A DNA stretch of 64,000 nt from contig JADBJK010000017.1 of the NCBI GenBank assembly GCA_014874485.1, forward strand, positions 1 to 64,000. Direction: 5' to 3'. The notes beneath the pieces are model-generated. The model was not told where the DNA came from. It made no database searches and was given only the letters and a program-made list of their open reading frames with translations. Positions within the stretch are counted from its first letter, which is position 1; the number at the start of each line of letters is the position of its first letter. The position numbers and the translations under genes are program-made. This DNA comes from Chloroflexota bacterium. Lineage in GTDB: Bacteria; Chloroflexota; Anaerolineae; DTLA01. Of this stretch, positions 54,852 through 64,000 are shown piece by piece.

Positions 54852-56447
54852 GTGGCTGCAAGTTGGTTCACGGGGCTGCAAGCGCGTGCTCGCGCGCTGG
54901 ACGTGCTGGCGCTCGTGCTGGTTGCCGTGTGCGGCCTTCTGCTGCTCCCGCTGCCTTTCGGGCGAGATCAGGGCATCTACGCGTATGGCGGGAGCGTGGT
55001 TCTTCGCGGGGGTATCCTCTATCGCGATGCGTGGCAAAACCCGTGCCCGGCCATCTACTGGACGTATGCGCTCGCGGAGGCGCTCTTCGGCCACCGCATC
55101 GTGAGCATCCGCATCGTGGAGTGGGCGGCCCTCTTGGCGAGTTGCTGGCTTGCGGGACGGGTGGCTCGCGCACTGTTTGGCCGAGGCGCCGGCTACGCGG
55201 CCATGGCGGCCTACGCGCTGCTGTACGTCCCGCTGGATCCATGGTGCACGGCGCAACCGGAGTGCTTCGCGAACGTGCTCGGCCTGGCGGGGTTGTACTC
55301 CTTGGTGGACCGGCAGGGGGAGGGACGACGGTGGAAACTGGCGCTTGCCGGCGGCATGTTCGGCGTTGCTGTGTGCTACAAGATGACGCTGGCGTTGTGG
55401 CCTGCGGCGCTGGTGGGTTATCTCCTGCTGCGGCATGGGCGGGATAAGCGGGCACGCGGGGTTAGGGATTCTGTGGCGTTCTGCGGGGGTGTGCTGGCGG
55501 TTCTCGCGGTGGTCGCGGGCTACTTTCTCGCGGCGGGCGCGTGGGGCGACCTGGTGAGCCAAGTCGGCACGTTCAACATCGCGATCTACCGAGAGACCGC
55601 GCGTTACCATTCGCTGTTCGCCTGGATGCGCGGACTGGCAGACGGCACGCTGGCAACCCTGCTGTCGGTGAACTGGGCGGGGTTCATGATTCTGGCCACG
55701 GCAACGGCGCTTTGGCTCCTGTTTATGCGGACGGCCAGAAGGGCGGCTCCTGTGTTGCTGATGGGCGCCACGGCAGTTCTCGCTGTGTACGCCCAGCCCC
55801 ACCAGTGGACGCACCACTGGATTCCTGCGCTCCCCAGCCTGGCTATCTTGGCGGCGCCTGTGCTGGCGGCCACGCCGCGATGGTTATGGGATGTGCGGCA
55901 TGATCTCCGCACCTGGGTTGTGGCGGCGGCAGTCTTGGTGGCGCTGGGCGGGGCTGGGTGGTACTCGGCCATGCGGGCATGGGATGCCGCCCGCGTGGCG
56001 GTTGGGTTGAGGCCGCCCACCGAGTTCTACGAGCGGTTCAGTACCTACGGGCGTGGCGACTTTTCTTTCGTGGCCGAGTTGGAAGTCGCGGCTTATCTCA
56101 AGGCGCATTCGTCGCCCGACGATTTCGTTCAGGTCTGGGGATTTGAACCGGGAATCAACTTCCTGGCGGAACGGTTTGCGCCGACGCGGTTCAGCATGAT
56201 CTGGCCGTTTCTCGTGGGGCCAAGGGGGCACCCGCTGCAGCAGCAGTGGTTTGCCGAGTTCCTCGCGGAGTTTGACCGTCGGCCCCCGCTCTACGTGGTG
56301 GTCGTGGAGCAGGACTACAGCCCGGTGCAGCGGGTGGATTCCAAAGGTGCGCTGGAGTGGTATCCCGCCATGGCCAAGCGATTGGATGGTGGGTATCGCG
56401 TGGAGACCGTGATAGAGCACTTCACGCTTTACCGGCGGGCGGACTAG
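54852..56447 (+). CDS. GT-C-type membrane glycosyltransferase-like protein
   Basis: With the GTG at 54852, which follows GAGGGGAG, the product is 531 aa with about ten membrane segments. The first outside loop has FGRDQGIYAYGGSVVLRGGI and LYRDAWQNPCPAIYWTYALA, where the Arg-Asp pair and the NPCPAIYW segment resemble GT39/ArnT-like and other GT-C enzymes that use polyprenyl-phosphate sugars. The C-terminal about 130 residues form a soluble domain (YLKAHSSPDDFVQVWGFEPG). A second GT-C-like protein is encoded at 21575. It follows the LacI gene. Confidence 0.72.
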   Translation: MAASWFTGLQARARALDVLALVLVAVCGLLLLPLPFGRDQGIYAYGGSVVLRGGILYRDAWQNPCPAIYWTYALAEALFGHRIVSIRIVEWAALLASCWLAGRVARALFGRGAGYAAMAAYALLYVPLDPWCTAQPECFANVLGLAGLYSLVDRQGEGRRWKLALAGGMFGVAVCYKMTLALWPAALVGYLLLRHGRDKRARGVRDSVAFCGGVLAVLAVVAGYFLAAGAWGDLVSQVGTFNIAIYRETARYHSLFAWMRGLADGTLATLLSVNWAGFMILATATALWLLFMRTARRAAPVLLMGATAVLAVYAQPHQWTHHWIPALPSLAILAAPVLAATPRWLWDVRHDLRTWVVAAAVLVALGGAGWYSAMRAWDAARVAVGLRPPTEFYERFSTYGRGDFSFVAELEVAAYLKAHSSPDDFVQVWGFEPGINFLAERFAPTRFSMIWPFLVGPRGHPLQQQWFAEFLAEFDRRPPLYVVVVEQDYSPVQRVDSKGALEWYPAMAKRLDGGYRVETVIEHFTLYRRAD

Positions 56448-56459
56448 TGCTGCAAACAG

Positions 56460-56790
56460 GGCGGGAGATTGCTTCGCTTCGCTCGCAATGACAGGCAGAG
56501 GTTGTCATTGCGAGGGCGCGGAGCGCCCGAAGCAATCCCCGGAGCGTGGGATTGCTTCGCTTCGCTCGCAATGACAGGCAGAAGTTGTCATTGGGACGGT
56601 GCGGAGCGCCCGAAGCAATCCCCGGAGCGTGGGATTGCTTCGCTTCGCTCGCAATGACAGGCAGAAGTTGTCATTGGGACGGTGCGGAGCGCCCGAAGCA
56701 ATCCCCGGAGCGTGGGATTGCTTCGCTTCGCTCGCAATGACGTCAGAAGGCACGTGCGACGCACCTCCGAGGTGCGTCGCACGTGGGCCG
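56460..56790. repeat. 83-bp tandem repeat ending in the CCG-centred palindrome (copy 4)
   Basis: Units beginning ATTGCTTCGCTTCGCTCGC recur at 56468, 56551, 56634 and 56717, an exact 83-bp period. Each contains TTGTCATTGGGACGGTGCGG (or a variant) and CGCCCGAAGCAATCCCCGGA. The last unit changes into the CCG-centred palindrome (56751-56766 and 56770-56785), arranged as at 85 and 19012. The 420-nt gap between the GT-C gene and glmS holds nothing else. Confidence 0.88.
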
Positions 56791-56867
56791 GCTGGATGGC
56801 TTCGCTCGCAATGACAGTGCAAGCCGTAGTCCGCGGTTCCCGTCCGAGATGCCGAGCCGATACCGCC

Positions 56868-58667
56868 TCAATCTACCGTCAGTGTCTTGCTCAGGTTGCG
56901 CGGGAAGTCGGGGTCAATGCCCCGCGCCACGCTCAGGTGGTACGCAATCAACTGCGCCGGGATGGTCAGCGCGATGGGCGCCAGGTCGCGCTCCGAAACG
57001 GGCACCGGCACATAGTCGTGGACGTTGGCACGCAGCGCCGGATGCTCCGCCGCGATGGCGATGGCACGGCCGCCCCGCGTCGTAACCTCGTTGACGTGGT
57101 TGATCATCATGGCCTCATCGCCAGGCGCGGTGATGAACAGCACGGGATACCCATCGTGAACCGCCGACAGCGGCCCGTGCTTGAACTCGCTGGAGAACAT
57201 CCCCTCGCAGTGGGTGTAGGTGATTTCCTTGAGTTTCAGCGCCGCTTCCAGCGCGATGGCGTGGGTGATGCCGTAGCCCAGGTAGTTCATCGCGCTCCAG
57301 TGCTGCAGGTAGGCCGCCACGCTGCGGGCGTAAGGTTCGCTTTCTTCCAGCGCCCGAGCCAGCAGGGCGGGCAGAGCGTGGAGCGGCTTGGTGTCGCGAC
57401 CCGCTAATCGGTAGGCCAGGTACAGGAACAGCACCGACTGGTTCACGAAGGTCTTGGTCGCGGGGACGCTGATCTCGTAGCCGCAGGCCAGGGGCAGGTA
57501 CACGTCGCTGTGGTGCATGAGCGACGAGCCGAGGACGTTGAGCACGCCCAGGACGCGGCCCCCCTGCCTCCGCATGACCTTGACCGCGTTGAGGATATCC
57601 TTCGTCTCGCCGCTCTGGCTGACGAAGACGGCCACGTCGTCGGGCCCCACGGCTGTGCCGCATTGCTCAATGAACTGCGGGCCGAGGAGCGGCACAGCGA
57701 CGCGCCCCGCAATCTGGCCGAAGTAGTAGGCCCCCAGCAGGCAGGCATGATAACTGGTGCCGCAGCCCACGAGGTACACGGGGCGCTCCCCGCACGCCTC
57801 AATCGCCTCCAGGAACCGCTCCACGTGCGGCGACCTGTCCAGCAGGTGGAGCAACTCGCGGGCGACGGTGGGCTGCTGGTGAATCTCCTTGAGCATGAAG
57901 TGGGGATAGCCCTCTTTCTCTGCTACCTCCACGGGGCCGTCGTACCATTCGGCCTGGCGGTGGATGGGCGCGCCGTCCTCCACGCGGTACAGTTCCAGCG
58001 CGTGGGGCGTCAGGACCACGATTTCGCCGTCGTAGATGCGGACGATGCGCCGCGTGAGGGGCAGGATGCTGGGCAGGTCCGAGGAGACGCAGGTGAACCC
58101 TTCGCCGATGCCCGCCACCAGGCCAGAGCCTTTCTTGATGGCGAACAGGCGATGGTCATCGCGGTGGGTGATGACGAAGGCGTAATCGCCCTCCAGGTCG
58201 GCGTAGGCGGCGCGGATGGCCTCCAGCATGCGGCCGCCGTTGCGGTCAAAGTGGCGCTCCACAGCGTGGACGCAGGTCTCGCCGTCGTTGGTGCCCCGCA
58301 CGACCAGTCCCTCGCGAATGAATATCTCGCGCAACTGGACGTTGTTCACGACGTTGCCGTTGTGGGCGCCGACCATGTCGCCGTCGGAGTCCAGGTGGGG
58401 CTGGGCGTTGGCGTAGGAAGGCGCGCCGAAGGTGGCCCACCGCAGTTGGGCGATGCCGCGAGCGCCGCGCATGGCGGGCAAGTCCAGGCGGGCGCTGACA
58501 TCGTCCAGCCGCCCCACGTCCTTGCGCAGGTCAATCGTGCCGTCGCGCGTGAGGGTCGCGCAGCCGACGGAATCATAGCCGCGGTAGGCTAGCCGCCGCG
58601 CCGCATCCACCAGGGTTGTGCCCAGAACCTGTTCGTTGTCCGTGATGATGCCGAAGATTCCGCACAT
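56868..58667 (-). CDS. glmS: Glutamine-fructose-6-phosphate aminotransferase
   Basis: This 599-aa enzyme makes glucosamine-6-phosphate, the entry to peptidoglycan amino sugars. The start at 58667 puts Cys2 at the N-terminus (MCGIFGIITDNEQV), the glutaminase nucleophile. RGYDSVGCATL and AHNGNVVNN are conserved; the usual TRWATHG reads LRWATFG here, so the His is lost. Two SIS domains follow (LVGCGTSYHACLLGAYY, FVSQSGETKDILNAVK). The terminal SKTLTVD matches the conserved end. The start codon is close to its own promoter; no glmS ribozyme was recognised. Confidence 0.92.
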   Translation of the reverse strand: MCGIFGIITDNEQVLGTTLVDAARRLAYRGYDSVGCATLTRDGTIDLRKDVGRLDDVSARLDLPAMRGARGIAQLRWATFGAPSYANAQPHLDSDGDMVGAHNGNVVNNVQLREIFIREGLVVRGTNDGETCVHAVERHFDRNGGRMLEAIRAAYADLEGDYAFVITHRDDHRLFAIKKGSGLVAGIGEGFTCVSSDLPSILPLTRRIVRIYDGEIVVLTPHALELYRVEDGAPIHRQAEWYDGPVEVAEKEGYPHFMLKEIHQQPTVARELLHLLDRSPHVERFLEAIEACGERPVYLVGCGTSYHACLLGAYYFGQIAGRVAVPLLGPQFIEQCGTAVGPDDVAVFVSQSGETKDILNAVKVMRRQGGRVLGVLNVLGSSLMHHSDVYLPLACGYEISVPATKTFVNQSVLFLYLAYRLAGRDTKPLHALPALLARALEESEPYARSVAAYLQHWSAMNYLGYGITHAIALEAALKLKEITYTHCEGMFSSEFKHGPLSAVHDGYPVLFITAPGDEAMMINHVNEVTTRGGRAIAIAAEHPALRANVHDYVPVPVSERDLAPIALTIPAQLIAYHLSVARGIDPDFPRNLSKTLTVD

Positions 58668-58734
58668 GGGCCTGTCCTGCTCCTTCGCGAAGGTGTGTGC
58701 CATCTGGCGGCCGTCGGGCTGCCACGGCGGGCCC

Positions 58735-58763
58735 ATTGTATCCCAACGGGCCGTTGTCGGCAA
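58735..58763 (-). promoter_or_regulatory. Promoter of glmS
   Basis: On the minus strand TTGCCG (58763-58758) and TACAAT (58740-58735) are 17 nt apart. The leader would be about 60 nt, too short for a glmS ribozyme. Confidence 0.6.
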
Positions 58764-58824
58764 GCGCGGGCCTTTCTCTGGTTCGCGTTCATTCGCGGGG
58801 ATTCGCGGGGCCTCGCCGTTCCGA

Positions 58825-58855
58825 TTGGCGGCGAACGGGATGGCCGTGCTATAAT
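58825..58855 (+). promoter_or_regulatory. Promoter giving a leaderless kinase message
   Basis: TTGGCG (58825-58830) and a perfect TATAAT (58850-58855) are 19 nt apart. The last T of the -10 box is 7 nt before the ATG at 58862, so the transcript would begin at the start codon. No ribosome site precedes it. Confidence 0.6.
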
Positions 58856-58861
58856 ACGGCC

Positions 58862-61003
58862 ATGCAGAAGCAACTTCCATTTGAGCCGAGCACGCCAAAA
58901 GGCGAAAAATCTATCGTTCCGCTGGAAAGCGCCGACGCCCTGCGCGAGCGGCAGATTCTCCAGCGCGAATACCTGCTGCACATCTCGCGGGAGATCAGCG
59001 CGGCGCTGGACCTGCCCACGCTCCTGCAGCGGGTGCTGCGCTACGCGGTGGAAATCCTGGCGGGACAGGCGGGCGTCATCGCGCTGCGCCGCGCCGATGG
59101 GACGTTCTTCGTCCACACGAGCGTGGGCCTGCCATCCGAGGCGGTCGCGGCCCTGGGGCCGTTCCTGGAGCGCCTGCCCCAGACCGTGGAACAGGGCGAG
59201 GCAACCAACTGGCAGTTCTCGGACGTGCGCGAGCAACTGGCGGGCGTGAGCCAGGTAACGGGCATGAGCCTGTCCCATGCGGTAGGGCTGCCGCTCCTGC
59301 TGGGCGACCAGTTCCTGGGCATGGTGTTCGTGTTCCGCACGACGGGCGCGGCGCTGTTCTCCAGCATAGACAAGACGCTCCTGCAGGCGTTCGCCGACCA
59401 GGCCGCCATCGCCATTGACAACGCGCGGCTGTACAGTCAGATGACCGCGCGCGCTAACGCGCTGTCCAAACTGTACCAGGCAGGGCTGGCGCTGGCCGAG
59501 CAGGGCACCGACTTGGACGCCACCCTGCGCCAGGTGGTGCGCCTGGCCAAGGACGCCGTGGAAGCCGATGGCGCGGCCATCCTGATGCGCGAGAACGGGC
59601 GCTTCGCCGTCTCGGTGGCCGAGGGAGTCCTGGACAACGACGACATCCGCCGCAGCCTCGCCGACCCCAGCCTCGCCGAGCCGCTGTCGCGGTGCGAGCC
59701 GTGGGTCATCAAGAACGTGGCCGATGAGCCCGCGCTGGCCCCCCTGGCCGCCCACGACATTCAGACGGGCGTGTGCGTGCCCATCGCCGTCGGCAGCGAA
59801 CAGTCAGGCTCCATGCTGGTGGTTACCCGAAACAAGTACGCGTTCCATCCTCAGGATGTCGCCCTGCTCAATGCGTTCGCCAACCAGTCGGCGCTGGCCA
59901 TCCGCAACGCGCGGCTGTATCACGACCTCTCGCTGCAGCACGAGCGCCTGTCGGCCATCCTGGCCAACAGCGCCGACGGCATCCTCATCCTGGACGAGGG
60001 CCAGCGCGTCCAGGACTTCAACGATGCCGTCGCGCGGATGACCGGCTGGGACATCAAAGACGCCGCGGGCCAGCCCGGAAGCGCCGTCATCCGCCTCACA
60101 AGTCCCCAGGGCGCGCCGATGCCCCTGCCGCAGCCCGACGCCCGCGCCTCGGTGGAAGGCTACCTGGCCCGGCGCGACGGCGAGCGCGGCCCGTACGTGA
60201 GCATCTCGCTCAGCCCCCTGCGCGACGCCCAGGGCCGGCCTGTGGGAGCCGTCGTGAACGTGCACGACATGAGCGCGTTCCGCCAGGCTGAGGAACTCAA
60301 GTCCACGTTCCTATCCGTCATCTCGCACGAACTCAAGACGCCGGTCGCCCTCATCAAGGGCTTCGCCGAGACGCTGTCGCGCGAGGATGCGACGCCCGAC
60401 GCCGAGACGGTGCGCGAGTTCGGGCACATTATCGCCGACGAGAGCGACCGCCTCACGCGCCTGATTGACAACCTGCTCACGGCAGCGCGTGTGGAGGCAG
60501 GCGGCATTTCCCTGTCGCTGGTGCCTGAGGTGCCGCTGGACAAACTGGCCGAACAGGCTGCTGCCGCCTTCCGCGAGCAGACCGACCGCCACCAGATTGA
60601 CGTGCAGTTCCCCGCCGACTTCCCGCTCATCACCGCCGACCCGCACTGGCTGCGCCAGGTGCTGGACAACCTGCTGTCCAATGCCATCAAGTACTCGCCC
60701 AGAGGCGGGCGCATCCGCATCAAGGGCTGGTACGACGATGCCAGTGTTCACGTCTCGGTCTCGGATGAGGGCCTGGGCCTGAGCGAGGAGGAGCAGAAAC
60801 ACCTGTTCACCCGCTTCTACCGTGCGCCCGGCAAGAAACGCATCAGCAAGGGCGCGGGCCTGGGCCTGTACCTCTGCAAGGCGGTCGTGGAGGCCCACGG
60901 CGGCCAAATCCGCGTGCACAGCGAAGAAGGCAAAGGCACCACCATCGCCTTCAGCATCCCGCGGCAACCCCATTCTTCGGAGCAGGAGGCCGCCCATGAG
61001 TAA
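58862..61003 (+). CDS. Cytoplasmic GAF-GAF-PAS sensor histidine kinase
   Basis: The 713-aa soluble kinase has no membrane segment. Two GAF domains lie at about 33-190 and 205-360 ([16 protein letters not shown] and [16 protein letters not shown] end them). A PAS domain (about 360-480) precedes the HisKA box with His489 in [17 protein letters not shown]. The HATPase domain has [23 protein letters not shown] and [18 protein letters not shown]. It overlaps its response regulator by 8 nt. GAF domains may bind a nucleotide, haem or other small ligand; nothing decides which. Confidence 0.92.
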   Translation: MQKQLPFEPSTPKGEKSIVPLESADALRERQILQREYLLHISREISAALDLPTLLQRVLRYAVEILAGQAGVIALRRADGTFFVHTSVGLPSEAVAALGPFLERLPQTVEQGEATNWQFSDVREQLAGVSQVTGMSLSHAVGLPLLLGDQFLGMVFVFRTTGAALFSSIDKTLLQAFADQAAIAIDNARLYSQMTARANALSKLYQAGLALAEQGTDLDATLRQVVRLAKDAVEADGAAILMRENGRFAVSVAEGVLDNDDIRRSLADPSLAEPLSRCEPWVIKNVADEPALAPLAAHDIQTGVCVPIAVGSEQSGSMLVVTRNKYAFHPQDVALLNAFANQSALAIRNARLYHDLSLQHERLSAILANSADGILILDEGQRVQDFNDAVARMTGWDIKDAAGQPGSAVIRLTSPQGAPMPLPQPDARASVEGYLARRDGERGPYVSISLSPLRDAQGRPVGAVVNVHDMSAFRQAEELKSTFLSVISHELKTPVALIKGFAETLSREDATPDAETVREFGHIIADESDRLTRLIDNLLTAARVEAGGISLSLVPEVPLDKLAEQAAAAFREQTDRHQIDVQFPADFPLITADPHWLRQVLDNLLSNAIKYSPRGGRIRIKGWYDDASVHVSVSDEGLGLSEEEQKHLFTRFYRAPGKKRISKGAGLGLYLCKAVVEAHGGQIRVHSEEGKGTTIAFSIPRQPHSSEQEAAHE

Positions 61004-61709
61004 TCCCTACGCCGGCCGGCTCATCCTGGTCGTGGACGACGAAAGCCGCATGGTGCGCTTCATCCAGACGAACCTGGAGATGGACGGCTTCCGCGTCATC
61101 AGCGCGTCCAACGGCCTGGAGGCGCTGGAGAAGGTGCGCACCGAACTGCCCGACCTGGTCATCCTGGACGTGATGATGCCGGAGATGGACGGGTTTGAGA
61201 CGCTGGAGATGATTCGCGAACAGAGCGACGTGCCGGTGATCATGCTCACCGTCAAGGGCGAGGAGCGCGACAAGCATCAGGCGTTCACGGCCGGCGCCGA
61301 TGACTACCTGACGAAGCCGTTCAGCCCGCGCGAACTCAGCGACCGGGTCAAGGCCGTCCTGCGCCGCGCCGGCGGGACATCGGCGGCCCGCAGCGAACCC
61401 ATCGTGGTGGACGACCGCCTGCAGATTGACTTCGCCCAGCGGGAAGTGATCGTGGAGGGCAAGCGCATCAAATTGCGCCCCACCGAGATGCGGCTGCTGT
61501 ACCACCTGGTGGAGAATGCCGGCTGGATCGTGCCCAACGAGGTGCTGTTGCAGAAGGTCTGGGGGCCGGAGTACGTGGACGACGTGCAACTCCTGCGCAT
61601 CTACATCGCCTATCTGCGGCAGAAGATAGAGAAAGACACGTCCAACCCGCAGTACATCCTCACCGAGCGGGGGTACGGGTATCGGTTTGTGAAGTTTGGG
61701 GAGAAGTGA
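60996..61709 (+). CDS. OmpR/PhoB-family response regulator
   Basis: The 237-aa regulator starts at the ATG at 60996 after GGAGG, overlapping the kinase. The receiver has [15 protein letters not shown], Asp58 in [13 protein letters not shown] and Lys in [14 protein letters not shown]. The C-terminal winged helix ([20 protein letters not shown] to [12 protein letters not shown]) is complete. It is the evident partner of the upstream kinase. Its last 50 bases overlap the convergent receiver-like gene. Confidence 0.95.
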   Translation: MSNPYAGRLILVVDDESRMVRFIQTNLEMDGFRVISASNGLEALEKVRTELPDLVILDVMMPEMDGFETLEMIREQSDVPVIMLTVKGEERDKHQAFTAGADDYLTKPFSPRELSDRVKAVLRRAGGTSAARSEPIVVDDRLQIDFAQREVIVEGKRIKLRPTEMRLLYHLVENAGWIVPNEVLLQKVWGPEYVDDVQLLRIYIAYLRQKIEKDTSNPQYILTERGYGYRFVKFGEK

Positions 61710-62079
61710 ACGCCTCTCCCACTACCCGTACCACATCCCCCACCCGGAACGGCCTCACGAGGACTGCGAAGGCGTGGCGGCGCGCTTCGGCGTACTGCTC
61801 GCTCCCGTAGGCGCTCATGAGCAGGATCACCCTGCGCCCGTCCAGCGCCCGCACCACCTGCGCGGCCTGCTCGGGCGAGAGGCCCGATTCCCCGCCCAGG
61901 TCCAGCACCACCACCCGCGCCTCGGCCTCCCCCGTGAGCAGCGCCCGCAGCGTGGCCGCCGTGTCGGGCCACGCGCAGACGGACAGGCCCCGCTCCTCCA
62001 GTTCTGCCACGATGAGGGAGCGGGGCCTGGTTTCTTCCATCGCCACGGCTACGTCGTACACGCGCGCCTCCGGGACCAT
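61660..62079 (-). CDS. Small receiver-like protein
   Basis: The 139-aa protein, from the ATG at 62079, has a flavodoxin-like receiver pattern: [19 protein letters not shown], a possible phospho-acceptor Asp in [22 protein letters not shown] and [19 protein letters not shown], where Arg replaces the usual Lys before Pro. This suggests an atypical or pseudo-receiver. Its last 16 residues are antisense to the convergent regulator gene. It follows lon by 39 nt in the same reading frame. No good ribosome site is seen. Confidence 0.5.
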   Translation of the reverse strand: MVPEARVYDVAVAMEETRPRSLIVAELEERGLSVCAWPDTAATLRALLTGEAEARVVVLDLGGESGLSPEQAAQVVRALDGRRVILLMSAYGSEQYAEARRHAFAVLVRPFRVGDVVRVVGEAFTSPQTSQTDTRTPAR

Positions 62080-62118
62080 CGCCGCGCACTCACGGCAGCG
62101 GCCGCAGTGCCCGCGGGG

Positions 62119-64000
62119 TTACACCGCCTCGGGTTCGGGCACGGCCTCGGCTTCTGCTTCGGCCTCCTCCTGTGGCTCCTCCTTCGGCGGGCGCAGCGCC
62201 GCTTTCAGCAGTTCGTCCACCCGCTCCACCAGGACGAACTCCAATTCCTTGCGGACGTCCTCCGGAATCTCGTCCAGGTCGGCCTCGTTGCGCTTGGGTA
62301 GGATGACCACTTTCAGCCCCGCGCGGTGGGCCGCCAGCACCTTCTGCTTGACCCCGCCGATGGGCAACACCTGCCCGCGCAGCGTGATTTCGCCCGTCAT
62401 GCCCACGTCGGCGCGCACCGGCCGGTTGGTGAGCAGGCTGGTGATGGCCGTGATCATGGCCACGCCCGCGCTCGGCCCATCCTTCGGCACCGCGCCCGCG
62501 GGCACGTGGATGTGCAAGTTGCTCTTCTCAAACAGCGACGGGTCAATGCCCAGTTCGTGGGCCTTCGCCTGCACGTAACTGTAGGCGATCTGGGCCGATT
62601 CCTTCATGACGTCGCCCAGTTGCCCGGTCAGCGTCAGGCCGCCCTTGCCGGGCATCTTCGTCGCCTCTATGAACAGCACGTCGCCGCCGACGGGCGTCCA
62701 GGCCAGGCCCGTCGCCACGCCCGGAATCTCCGTCCGCTCGGCTGCGTCCGAGTAGTACTTGGGCTTGCCCAGGTACTCGCGCACCCGCTCCGGCGTGATC
62801 TCAATGCCATCGGAGACCTTGCCGGCGGCCACCTCCACCGCCACCTTGCGGCAGATGCTGCCGATTTCACGCTCCAGGTTGCGCACGCCCGCCTCCCGCG
62901 TGTAGTCGCGGATGATGGCCTTGATGGCGTCCTCGGTGAAGCGCACCTCGCCATCGCGCAGCCCGTTCACCTTCTGCTGGCGCGGGATCAGGAACTGCTG
63001 GGCGATGTGCACCTTCTCGTACTCGGTGTAGCCGTCCAGCCGGATGATCTCCATGCGGTCGCGCAGCGGCTCCGGAATCGGATCCAGCAGGTTGGCCGTC
63101 GTGATGAAGATGACGTCGCTCAGGTCAAAGTCCACGTCCAGATAGTGGTCGCGGAACGCATGGTTCTGCTGCGGGTCCAGCACTTCCAGCAGCGCGCTGG
63201 ATGGATCGCCCCGCCAGTCCATGCCGATCTTGTCCACCTCGTCCAGCATGAACACCGGGTTGCGCGTGCCTGCGCGCTTGATGGCCTGGATGATGCGGCC
63301 GGGCATGGCGCCGATGTAGGTGCGTCGGTGGCCGCGAATCTCGGCCTCGTCGCGCATCCCGCCCAGGCTCATGCGGGTGAACTGCCGCCCCAACGCGCGG
63401 GCGATGGACCGGCCCAGGCTCGTCTTGCCGACGCCGGGCGGGCCAACGAAGCACAGGATGGCGCCCATGGCCTCGCTCGCGTCGCCCTTCTCGGACTCGT
63501 CGGGCACCATGCCGCGCTCGGCCACCAGTTTCCGCACGGCCAGGTACTCCAGGATGCGGTTCTTGACCTCTTGCAGGTCGTAATGGTCCTCATCCAGCAC
63601 GCGCCGGGCGTTCTCAATGTCCAGGTTGTCCTCGCTCAACTTGTTCCAGGGCAGTTCTACCAGCCAGTCCAGGTAGGTCTTGATGACCGAGTACTCGGCG
63701 GCCTGCGGGGGCATCTTCTCCAGGCGCTTCAGTTCGCGCATGGCCTCCTTGTACGCCTCTTCGGGCAGGCCGGCCGCCTCTATCTTCTTGCGGTACTCCT
63801 CGGCCTCGGCGACGGCCTCGTCGGTTTCGCCCAGTTCGCGCCGAATCGCCTCCAACTGCTGGCGCAGGAAGTACTCGCGCTGCTGCTTGGTCATCTCCTC
63901 CTGGGCGTCCTCGGTGATCTTCTGGCCCAGCGACAGGAGTTCCCGCTCCCGCGTCAGGTGCGAGATCAGCCGCCGCATCTTGTCGTTGAGGTTGTCCAGT
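62119..64000 (-). CDS. lon: Lon protease, 3' part (runs off the window)
   Basis: The gene is cut by the window end; 626 codons are present, starting inside the coiled coil before the AAA+ domain ([20 protein letters not shown]). Walker A is [15 protein letters not shown]. The protease domain has [14 protein letters not shown] with the catalytic Ser and [14 protein letters not shown] with the catalytic Lys. The tail is unusually rich in Glu, Ala and Pro ([16 protein letters not shown]). Lon is an ATP-dependent cytoplasmic protease for damaged proteins. The N-terminal domain lies beyond 64000. Confidence 0.96.
   Translation of the reverse strand, partial: LDNLNDKMRRLISHLTRERELLSLGQKITEDAQEEMTKQQREYFLRQQLEAIRRELGETDEAVAEAEEYRKKIEAAGLPEEAYKEAMRELKRLEKMPPQAAEYSVIKTYLDWLVELPWNKLSEDNLDIENARRVLDEDHYDLQEVKNRILEYLAVRKLVAERGMVPDESEKGDASEAMGAILCFVGPPGVGKTSLGRSIARALGRQFTRMSLGGMRDEAEIRGHRRTYIGAMPGRIIQAIKRAGTRNPVFMLDEVDKIGMDWRGDPSSALLEVLDPQQNHAFRDHYLDVDFDLSDVIFITTANLLDPIPEPLRDRMEIIRLDGYTEYEKVHIAQQFLIPRQQKVNGLRDGEVRFTEDAIKAIIRDYTREAGVRNLEREIGSICRKVAVEVAAGKVSDGIEITPERVREYLGKPKYYSDAAERTEIPGVATGLAWTPVGGDVLFIEATKMPGKGGLTLTGQLGDVMKESAQIAYSYVQAKAHELGIDPSLFEKSNLHIHVPAGAVPKDGPSAGVAMITAITSLLTNRPVRADVGMTGEITLRGQVLPIGGVKQKVLAAHRAGLKVVILPKRNEADLDEIPEDVRKELEFVLVERVDELLKAALRPPKEEPQEEAEAEAEAVPEPEAV

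Noticed and set aside
58668-58734. glmS ribozyme upstream of glmS
   Set aside because: The predicted leader is only about 60 nt, too short, and no conserved core was seen.

Overview
The window is a GC-rich bacterial chromosome segment. It most resembles a Chloroflexota genome of the Anaerolineae kind. The evidence is the lipoprotein style (a LAAC or LASC lipobox followed by long Thr/Pro linkers), Liv-type and BMP-type uptake systems, the alaS / baseplate-J-like / ruvX / mltG gene order, a mevalonate-pathway decarboxylase, and abundant intergenic hairpin repeats. This assignment is an inference from gene content; there is no rRNA gene to test it. No tRNA gene, CRISPR array or intact prophage was seen. 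Most genes have a sigma70-like promoter (TTGNNN, 16-18 nt spacer, TANNNT) and a GGAGG-type ribosome site.

Layout. 1-400: dispersed repeats, a strong promoter and an operator-like leader. 401-9577: one long plus-strand cluster, livG-livF-livH-livM-livK, then a cytoplasmic reductive-dehalogenase-like corrinoid/Fe-S protein, a nitroreductase, a V4R-like small protein, a two-subunit family I CoA-transferase and a 2[4Fe-4S] ferredoxin. It looks like an uptake-plus-reductive-catabolism module for an unknown organic acid and is my best candidate for an undescribed system. 9984-18858: alaS, baseplate-J-like, ruvX, mltG, a binding-protein-like lipoprotein, a GT4 glycosyltransferase and a roadblock protein. 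19343-23689: a small membrane protein, a GH3-family protein translationally coupled to a decayed REP-associated transposase, and a GT-C membrane protein fused to a seven-repeat propeller. 24095-31169: a nucleoside-type ABC importer whose binding lipoprotein has three tandem BMP domains, two of them almost identical at DNA level. 31363-36508: a lipoprotein, a secreted Thr/Pro-rich protein, and a Tat lipoprotein (DUF362) paired with a membrane polyferredoxin.

37257-45689, mostly minus strand: an alpha-oxoamine synthase, an amidohydrolase, an RluD-type pseudouridine synthase, a hybrid histidine kinase and a PrsA-like foldase. 45947-49395: plsY, a GT2 glycosyltransferase, a GHMP decarboxylase of the mevalonate pathway and a PDZ protein. 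49519-53078: an acetamidase/formamidase, a GNAT acetyltransferase and tyrS, all minus. 53764-56447: a LacI regulator followed by a GT-C membrane protein. 56868-64000: glmS (minus), a GAF/PAS histidine kinase with its OmpR-type regulator (plus), a small receiver-like protein and the 3' part of lon (minus, running off the window).

Two signals lie outside the gene list. The pentamers GTGAC/GTCAC (GTSAC) and the tetramer TCGA are almost absent across the whole 64 kb. Codon choice bends around them: Val-Thr is written GTTACN or GTAACN, and Phe before Asp/Glu is written TTT although TTC is used elsewhere. This is what pressure from Tsp45I-like and TaqI-like restriction specificities would produce. 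Several intergenic repeat families (a CCG-centred palindrome, TAGGGGC-armed hairpins, a four-unit hairpin array, a 51-bp minisatellite, and 83-bp and 222-bp repeats) fill nearly every long gene-free stretch.
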